Source: a virus
Virus record (IMG/VR): IMGVR_UViG_3300038701_002113
Location: 1-40,963 of that record
DNA length: 40,963 nt
Strand: one strand, 5' to 3'
The translations under genes were made by a program, and so were the position numbers. How positions within the stretch are numbered: the first letter of the stretch is position 1; each line of letters starts with the position of its first letter. This document shows positions 36,229-40,963 of this stretch, in pieces. A model generated the notes under the pieces. The model was not told where the DNA came from. It was given only the letters and a program-made list of their open reading frames with translations, and did not search any database.

Positions 36229-37822
36229 GACGTGCTCCCAGTGCTGTTTCGGTGTCGTCGTCGCTGCCATCCTCGGCAGGCTCTGGCGGCGGCATCATGC
36301 CACCCACCACGGCGGCGGCCTCGTCGCTGCCATCCTCCGACCGGCGGCGGCGCACGTCGCGGTGATCCTGCCCGAACCGGGCGGCGGTGATCGCCGTCAG
36401 CGAGGTCGCGCCCATCTTCAGGTACAGCTCATCCGCCTTGGCATCCTTGACCGGGTCAATGGTCACCCGCGCCGGGCCCATCCAGGTCGCGTTCAGCCAG
36501 GCCTGCCGCATCAGCGGATTGTCAAAGAACCCCGGCGCGGACAGGTGGCCCCGCGCCACGGCCTCGGCAATCACCGCCTCGTAAACCGGGCGACAGAACT
36601 GCGCGACATGCTGCGCGCGGTCGACCCGGAAAAACTGCCAGGCCATTTCCAGCGCCGCCTTGGACGCCGAATAGCTGGCCTGAAACTTCTTCAGCAGCAA
36701 CTCATAGGGCAGATCCGTGCCTGCGCCCACTTCCTGCGCCACCGCGTCGATAAACGGCGCAAACTGCGGCGCGGGGCGCCCGGGCGCAAAGCTCTTGATG
36801 TCCTCACCCGGCAGCAGATCCACGATCATCCCCGGATCGGTCAACCGGATTTCCTGCTTCGTGTCACTGCCCGAGGATGCCCCCGGCACCTTCAGACCCT
36901 CCGACAAGTCGCCCCCGTCCGACTGCATGCCGATGGCGAAACAGGCGCTGACCACCGCCGCCGTCAGCTCCGCTTCGGTGTATTCCGACCGCTGTTTCAG
37001 CGCGGCAATCACCGGGGCCAGCATCGGCGCATAGCGGCTCATGTCCGGCCGCCAGCGCGTGTTATGCACGTGCAGCACCTGCCACTCGCCCCGCGACGTG
37101 AACGCCGGGACCCGCTGCCAGGTCACGCCGCCTTTCAGGCCGCGATCCAGGACGTAGCGATTGGCCACGTGATAGGCCACCGCCGCGCCGTCGCCGTCGA
37201 ATTCCACGCCGCCCGCCAGGTGATCGTCATCGCTGCGCCAGTTCGGGTTGCTGATCCGGTCCGCCTCGATCACCTGCAGCGCGAGTCCCAGCATCCGACC
37301 GGGGCGACGCTTGAACCGGCGCACCGGGAACACGTCGCCGGACAGCAGCCGGGACCGATAGACCAGGTCCTCAAGCTCGGCAAAGGTCTGCGCCCGGGTC
37401 ACGTCGCAATCCCGCGACCCGGCCCAATCGGTCCAGATCGCCAGCGCATCCTTTTCCCAGGCGCGCGCATCCTCCGGCGTCAGCGCCAACCGCTCGGCGT
37501 CGATCTCGGGCCGCACCATGTGGCCCTGCCCGATGACATTGGCCACCTTGGTCGACACCGCCGATTGCGCGACCGGGTCGTTGCGCACCAGGTCCCGCGA
37601 CCGGCCCCGCAGCAGGTCCAGGTCGGGCAGCGTGTCCGCATCCGGAGAGGCCGCAGCCCCACCCCAGACCGCCGTCACGTTGCGGTCGCGGCGCGCGCCG
37701 GTATAACCCGACAGGCTGTTCATGGCCGTGCGATAGCGCAGCCGGTCCAGCCCGGCTTTCGGGTTCAGCCAGCCCACCACCCGGTCGGCCAGCGTCGGCG
37801 CGGCCAGTTTCAGACGGCTCAC
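36218..37822 (-). CDS. Portal protein, lambda family
   Basis: A 534-aa protein with lambda-family portal features: LRYRTAMNSLSGYTGARRDR, RGRSRDLVRNDPVAQSAVST, then VIEADRISNPNWRSDDDHLA and VLHVHNTRWRPDMSRYAPML, and the clip/crown segment GTDLPYELLLKKFQASYSAS with SKAALEMAWQFF. It makes the 12-mer ring through which DNA enters. Asp/Glu-rich residues fill the tail. It overlaps the gpW-like gene stop (ATGA 37819-37822). Confidence 0.88.
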   Translation of the reverse strand: MSRLKLAAPTLADRVVGWLNPKAGLDRLRYRTAMNSLSGYTGARRDRNVTAVWGGAAASPDADTLPDLDLLRGRSRDLVRNDPVAQSAVSTKVANVIGQGHMVRPEIDAERLALTPEDARAWEKDALAIWTDWAGSRDCDVTRAQTFAELEDLVYRSRLLSGDVFPVRRFKRRPGRMLGLALQVIEADRISNPNWRSDDDHLAGGVEFDGDGAAVAYHVANRYVLDRGLKGGVTWQRVPAFTSRGEWQVLHVHNTRWRPDMSRYAPMLAPVIAALKQRSEYTEAELTAAVVSACFAIGMQSDGGDLSEGLKVPGASSGSDTKQEIRLTDPGMIVDLLPGEDIKSFAPGRPAPQFAPFIDAVAQEVGAGTDLPYELLLKKFQASYSASKAALEMAWQFFRVDRAQHVAQFCRPVYEAVIAEAVARGHLSAPGFFDNPLMRQAWLNATWMGPARVTIDPVKDAKADELYLKMGATSLTAITAARFGQDHRDVRRRRSEDGSDEAAAVVGGMMPPPEPAEDGSDDDTETALGARHAG

Positions 37823-38031
37823 GACATGACCCCGCGGCGAAAGGCGCTGCGCTGTCCGCTGGCCCGGTTCACCATGGCCACCAGCCGCTGTTCCTGCGCC
37901 TGCAGGTCGGCCAGGTCCAGATAGGTGACCTTCTGGCCCTCGATCTCGTAACTTTCCATCTTGCCGGTCAGAATCGCCGTGATCGCCGCCTGCACCAGGG
38001 CAAGCCGCGCCGCGTAATCGATCGTTGTCAT
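37819..38031 (-). CDS. gpW-like head-tail connector
   Basis: A 70-aa protein beginning MTTIDYAARLALVQAAITAI. The helix, then ILTGKMESYEIEGQKVTYLD as a beta hairpin, then DLADLQAQEQRLVAMVNRAS helix match lambda gpW (68 aa). It joins the portal to the tail-side proteins. It sits between terminase and portal genes as in lambda. Confidence 0.82.
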   Translation of the reverse strand: MTTIDYAARLALVQAAITAILTGKMESYEIEGQKVTYLDLADLQAQEQRLVAMVNRASGQRSAFRRGVMS

Positions 38032-38035
38032 GGTC

Positions 38036-40027
38036 CTACCTCGCCCGGCCGCGCACACCGCGCGTCCGTTGTTGTTGGCCCGACCCGGCATCCTCGACCG
38101 GGGCCAATTTCACTGCCGCGTCGAACAGGTCCGGCTGATCCTCTGGGGCCTCGCGCCCCCGATCCACCTCCAAGGCTGCCCATTGTTCTCTTGACATCGA
38201 TGTCCAGCCCAGCTCACGCGCGGCAGCTTCCGAATAAACCATGGTATCCAGCCCCTCATTACGCCGCGCCGGCTCCACCAAATCCCACTTGCTCACCATG
38301 ACGCCGACGCTGTTGCGCTTCAGGACGCGTACCTCGGCGGTGACCTGCCGAAAGTATTCATCGCCCAGCCCGCGGGCGATATGCACAAAACCTCGGGCCA
38401 TCGGGTCGTCTTTATCCAGCCAAGTGTAAAAATCCGCCTTGATCTGCGCGACGTTCAGAATTCTTCCCTGACGGCGTGCGGCACGCGCCCGCGCATCCTT
38501 TCTTTCGCCCATCGCCATGCGCTTCGTTATCGGTCCGTTTTGCGATGATGCCCCCTTGACCACGATCAGGCGGGTCGGCGGCCAGCGCTTGGCAAACGCC
38601 CAGACGTCCTCGGTATAGGTGCCGCCGTCGATCGCCATGCGGTCCAATGGCAGCCTGACGCCCTTTTCGGTCCGCCAGGTGGTTTTCAGCAGCGCATCCA
38701 GCGCCGCCCGGCCCTCTTCGGACCCGATGTGATGCGGAATCACGTGGTAATCGACCACGTGCCGCTGGTAATTGGCCAGGTATGCCACGACATGCACCTC
38801 GGTGCGGTCCAGCTGGCAATCGGCCCCCGCCGTCAGGATCACCCCGCGCGCCGGCACGATCCCGCGCGGCAGGCCCTCATCCTCCGGCGCGTTTTCCACC
38901 CGGTCGCGCAGCGCCTCCCAGTCCGGCCCCTTGCTGGCCTGTTCATAGGGCAGGCCCAGCACATCGTTGTAGAACGTCTGTTCCGTCGCCGCGTCGACCT
39001 TGCCTTTCAGCGCGTCCTCGGTCTCACCGCTGGCCTTGGCTGTGGTCCAGCCCATGACCTGCGCGTATTCGTAGGCGATCGAGGCCCAATCCCGTTGCGG
39101 ACCATACGCCCGCCACAGGTGAAAGCCCGGGTGATCGCCGCGCGGGTTGGTCGCAACCCATTTGCCGCCCGCGATCAGCTGCGCCTTGTCCGAATGCCGG
39201 ATCTCGCAGCCGCAGGCCTCGCATGTGAAATGCGCGTCAGCCAGGTTCTCCGGATCGATCCGGGCCTTGAAGTTCTCCCAGGTCAGCGGGGCCATGTTGC
39301 CGCAATGCGGACAGGGCACGTGATAGAACCGCTGATCGGACCGTTCAAAGGCCTTGCTGATCCGGCAGGCCCCCATGATTTGCGGCGTCGAGGCGCGCAG
39401 GATCTTGGCATCCTCGAACGCCGCGGCGCGGCTGATCGCCATCGCCTCGGGATCGCCCTTGGCATGGGTCTCGAACTTCGACAGGTCATCCATGACCACC
39501 AGCCGGTGCGAGGTCTGCGCCAGGTCGTCGGGCGATCCCGCGCTGGTCACCTTCAGGATGCCGCGGCGGTCCAGCGTCTCCTGCCGGAACTTGGCGTCGC
39601 TGTTCTTGTCCGACCCGCTGCCCCGCCCGAACATCTCGCGCAGCGCCGGGGCGGCACGGCGCAGCGGGAACCACTTCTGATCGATCCAGTCGGTTGCCGC
39701 CTTGGTGGTCGGATGCACCACCAGCGAATTCAGCGGCATGTATTCATGCCAGGCCGCCACCGCCGGGTTGATCACCGATTCCGTCTTGGCGATCTGCGCA
39801 GATCCGCGCAGCGTCACCTCGCGGCACGGGTGTTCCGGGCTCAGAACCTCGTGGATCTCGCGCAGGAACATCACCGGCCGGATCGAAAACCGCCCCGGAA
39901 AGGGCGACCGTTCGTCGAAGGTGATGTTTTCCTCGCACCAGCGGGTGATGTCCGGTGGCGGCGGCGGGCGCATCGCGCCAGCCATCGCCGCACAGACGAT
40001 CCCCTCCGCCGAGGTCAGGAACCCCAT
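38036..40027 (-). CDS. Large terminase subunit, GpA family
   Basis: A 663-aa protein beginning MGFLTSAEGIVCAAMAGAMR. ATPase part: VTLRGSAQIAKTES as an atypical Walker A (about 71-84) and RLVVMDDLSKFE as Walker B (175-186). A zinc site follows (CPHCGNMAPL and, 30 residues later, CEACGCEI). The nuclease has AGADCQLDRTEVHVVAY and RMAIDGGTYTEDVW with catalytic Asp. This is the lambda gpA group that makes cohesive ends. Start 40027 is one base after the 67-aa gene's stop; an in-frame start at 40090 overlaps that gene. Confidence 0.9.
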   Translation of the reverse strand: MGFLTSAEGIVCAAMAGAMRPPPPPDITRWCEENITFDERSPFPGRFSIRPVMFLREIHEVLSPEHPCREVTLRGSAQIAKTESVINPAVAAWHEYMPLNSLVVHPTTKAATDWIDQKWFPLRRAAPALREMFGRGSGSDKNSDAKFRQETLDRRGILKVTSAGSPDDLAQTSHRLVVMDDLSKFETHAKGDPEAMAISRAAAFEDAKILRASTPQIMGACRISKAFERSDQRFYHVPCPHCGNMAPLTWENFKARIDPENLADAHFTCEACGCEIRHSDKAQLIAGGKWVATNPRGDHPGFHLWRAYGPQRDWASIAYEYAQVMGWTTAKASGETEDALKGKVDAATEQTFYNDVLGLPYEQASKGPDWEALRDRVENAPEDEGLPRGIVPARGVILTAGADCQLDRTEVHVVAYLANYQRHVVDYHVIPHHIGSEEGRAALDALLKTTWRTEKGVRLPLDRMAIDGGTYTEDVWAFAKRWPPTRLIVVKGASSQNGPITKRMAMGERKDARARAARRQGRILNVAQIKADFYTWLDKDDPMARGFVHIARGLGDEYFRQVTAEVRVLKRNSVGVMVSKWDLVEPARRNEGLDTMVYSEAAARELGWTSMSREQWAALEVDRGREAPEDQPDLFDAAVKLAPVEDAGSGQQQRTRGVRGRAR

Positions 40028-40028
40028 G

Positions 40029-40232
40029 TCACTTGGGCCGAGATGGATATGGTTTCGGGAATACCTTGGTGCCCCACTTCGGGCAGACATTCCGGTATAT
40101 CGCCTTCATACGCCAGTCTAGAGGCCCGGACCTGCGGCGATCCATGACGCCAACCAGAGCGCAGGAGGCTGTCACGCCACCATCGAAGAACCTCTTGTAC
40201 TTCAACTCGCGCAATCTGAATTCATACGGCAT
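40029..40232 (-). CDS. Small basic protein between terminase subunits
   Basis: A 67-aa basic protein beginning MPYEFRLRELKYKRFFDGGV. Aromatic and Arg/Lys-rich (MKAIYRNVCPKWGTKVFPKP), it might bind DNA. Its ATG shares one base with the small-terminase stop (TGATG at 40230-40234) and it ends one base before the large terminase start, so it is tightly built into the packaging operon. No family recognised. Confidence 0.6.
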   Translation of the reverse strand: MPYEFRLRELKYKRFFDGGVTASCALVGVMDRRRSGPLDWRMKAIYRNVCPKWGTKVFPKPYPSRPK

Positions 40233-40858
40233 CAGAAATCCACGTCCTTCTCTTCCGGTGACAGGGTCGCCGCCTCCGCCGCATCGGCCAGAACCTGCGA
40301 CCGGGCGCTGCGATGGTCGCGCCAGGTATCGGTCAGGATCTGCCGTGCCGTCTTGAAATCCACCCCCAGCTTGTCCGCGATGGCCCGCGCCCCCAGGCGC
40401 AGGACGTTCTCGAACTGCGACAACTCGGCGGTCAGCGCCCGCGCGGTCGCGGTCGCCACCTGGTCGGCCAGCACCATGGTGCCCTCTTCCAGAGCATTCT
40501 GGCGACGCAGGCGTCGGGCCTCTTCCTCCGCCTTTTGTGTCTTGGCCAGTTCGTATCGTGCAGGATCACTATTTTTCAGTGGGCGCGACTCTTGTGGCGC
40601 CTCTTCGTCCGGTGCGGCGTCGCTGGAGGCTGTCGCCTCGATCTCGCGCAGCCGCTGGCGCGTCGCCGCACCGTTGCCCATCATCTGGCCGTGATCCAGC
40701 CGCAAGTTCAGCGCCTTGGCGCTGGCAACCAGGTCAAACCGCCGATTGCGCCCGGCACCCTCGAAACACCCGTCCAGCTTGCCCGCCTTGACCAGCTGGC
40801 TGATCCTGCCCTTGGTCAGGTTCAGCTTGCCCGCCAGTTCCGTTGTCGTCAGCCCCAT
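40232..40858 (-). CDS. Small terminase subunit, Nu1-like
   Basis: A 208-aa protein beginning MGLTTTELAGKLNLTKGRIS. Residues 3-50 form the Nu1-type winged HTH (TTELAGKLNLTKGRISQLVK, then RFDLVASAKALN). Residues about 95-135 are a coiled coil (AKTQKAEEEARRLRRQNALE) and the rest a helical domain (NVLRLGARAIADKLGVD). It should bind the cos-side DNA at 40859-40951 and recruit the large subunit. It is the first gene of the late operon. Confidence 0.83.
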   Translation of the reverse strand: MGLTTTELAGKLNLTKGRISQLVKAGKLDGCFEGAGRNRRFDLVASAKALNLRLDHGQMMGNGAATRQRLREIEATASSDAAPDEEAPQESRPLKNSDPARYELAKTQKAEEEARRLRRQNALEEGTMVLADQVATATARALTAELSQFENVLRLGARAIADKLGVDFKTARQILTDTWRDHRSARSQVLADAAEAATLSPEEKDVDF

Positions 40859-40951
40859 GCATCACCCTAAACCCCGGCGCGACGCTAAACCCCGCGCCCG
40901 TTTAGGCTCCCAAATTCGTTTACCCCCCCAAAACCCCCGCGTTTTCCTTCC
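40859..40951. other. cos: Probable cos/packaging region
   Basis: This 93-bp stretch upstream of the small terminase has no gene. CTAAACCCC is repeated directly at 40867-40875 and 40885-40893 (18-bp period), CCTAAAC recurs inverted at 40900-40906, and a GTTTACCCCCC tract follows. Such repeats could be terminase binding sites like lambda R sites. The natural end may be at 40951, since adapter follows. Confidence 0.5.
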
Positions 40952-40963
40952 AGATCGGAAGAG
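40952..40963 (+). other. Illumina adapter sequence, not biological
   Basis: AGATCGGAAGAG is the start of the standard TruSeq adapter and forms the last 12 bases. It should be trimmed from any biological reading. Its presence exactly here is discussed as a finding. Confidence 0.92.

Noticed and set aside
38729-40147. Plus-strand open frame (472 codons) opposite the large terminase
   Set aside because: Same reasons: antisense to conserved terminase motifs and without coding features of its own.
1-40963. CRISPR array, rRNA genes or complete insertion sequence
   Set aside because: No regularly spaced identical repeats with unique spacers, no rRNA-like sequence and no DDE transposase were seen on either strand.

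Overview
The window reads as the near-complete genome of a temperate, lambda-ordered siphophage of a high-GC alphaproteobacterium, most likely a Rhodobacteraceae member. Reasons: the DNA is strongly GC-rich; there is a phage copy of the alphaproteobacterial nucleoid protein GapR (DUF2312); head and tail modules follow lambda gene order with a Mu gpT-like capsid; and an intact attP carries the 3' half of a tRNA-Thr(GGT) gene just after a tyrosine integrase. Because attP lies unbroken inside the window and the right edge ends in a 12-base Illumina adapter placed just upstream of the terminase genes, the window is probably the linear virion chromosome opened at or near its cos end rather than an integrated prophage.

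Layout, left to right. 162-353 (+) encodes a small membrane protein. 423-4797 (-) is the left-reading early/replication operon: regulators, a DUF1376-like replication protein, a seven-copy 10-bp repeat array that may be the origin, a gene in the lambda P position and a Cys-rich gene in the lambda Q position. 4994-6980 is the control region: a WYL-TerB-like protein, divergent Cro-like and XRE repressors, and five copies of a 19-bp operator. 6984-10615 (+) is a tightly coupled early operon with small unknown proteins, GapR and a C5-cytosine methyltransferase that shares its DNA with a second open frame. 10612-11898 holds a HTH protein, the integrase and attP. 12166-13480 (-) is a ribbon-helix-helix/serine-recombinase operon with palindromic sites upstream. 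13582-15344 (+) is a set of small accessory genes, including a MazG-like pyrophosphohydrolase, with near-identical ribosome-binding leaders. A strong terminator at 15364-15399 closes the long leftward late operon.

Read right to left from the right end, the late operon (40858 to 15439) runs: small terminase, a 67-aa protein, large terminase, gpW-like connector, portal, S49 protease with a nested scaffold start, decoration protein, Mu gpT-like capsid, head-tail completion proteins, tail tube protein, tail assembly chaperone with a probable -1 frameshift extension, tape measure, tail tip proteins, gpJ-like hub, fibre with a putative SGNH esterase, LamG-like protein, holin-like membrane proteins, lysozyme with N-terminal membrane segments, Rz/Rz1 spanins, a lone winged-helix regulator and a 12-repeat fibre with its adaptor. 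Most neighbours overlap as ATGA or TGATG, which implies translational coupling.

If the ends join, the left-reading replication operon points across cos into the terminase gene, as lambda O-P-Q points into the late genes. The strongest leads are the dual-frame methyltransferase locus, the frameshift in the tail chaperone, the ribbon-helix-helix/serine-recombinase palindromes with an identical copy beside attP, the phased decamer array and the operator family. All functional calls come from reading the sequence and recalling families; no search was run.
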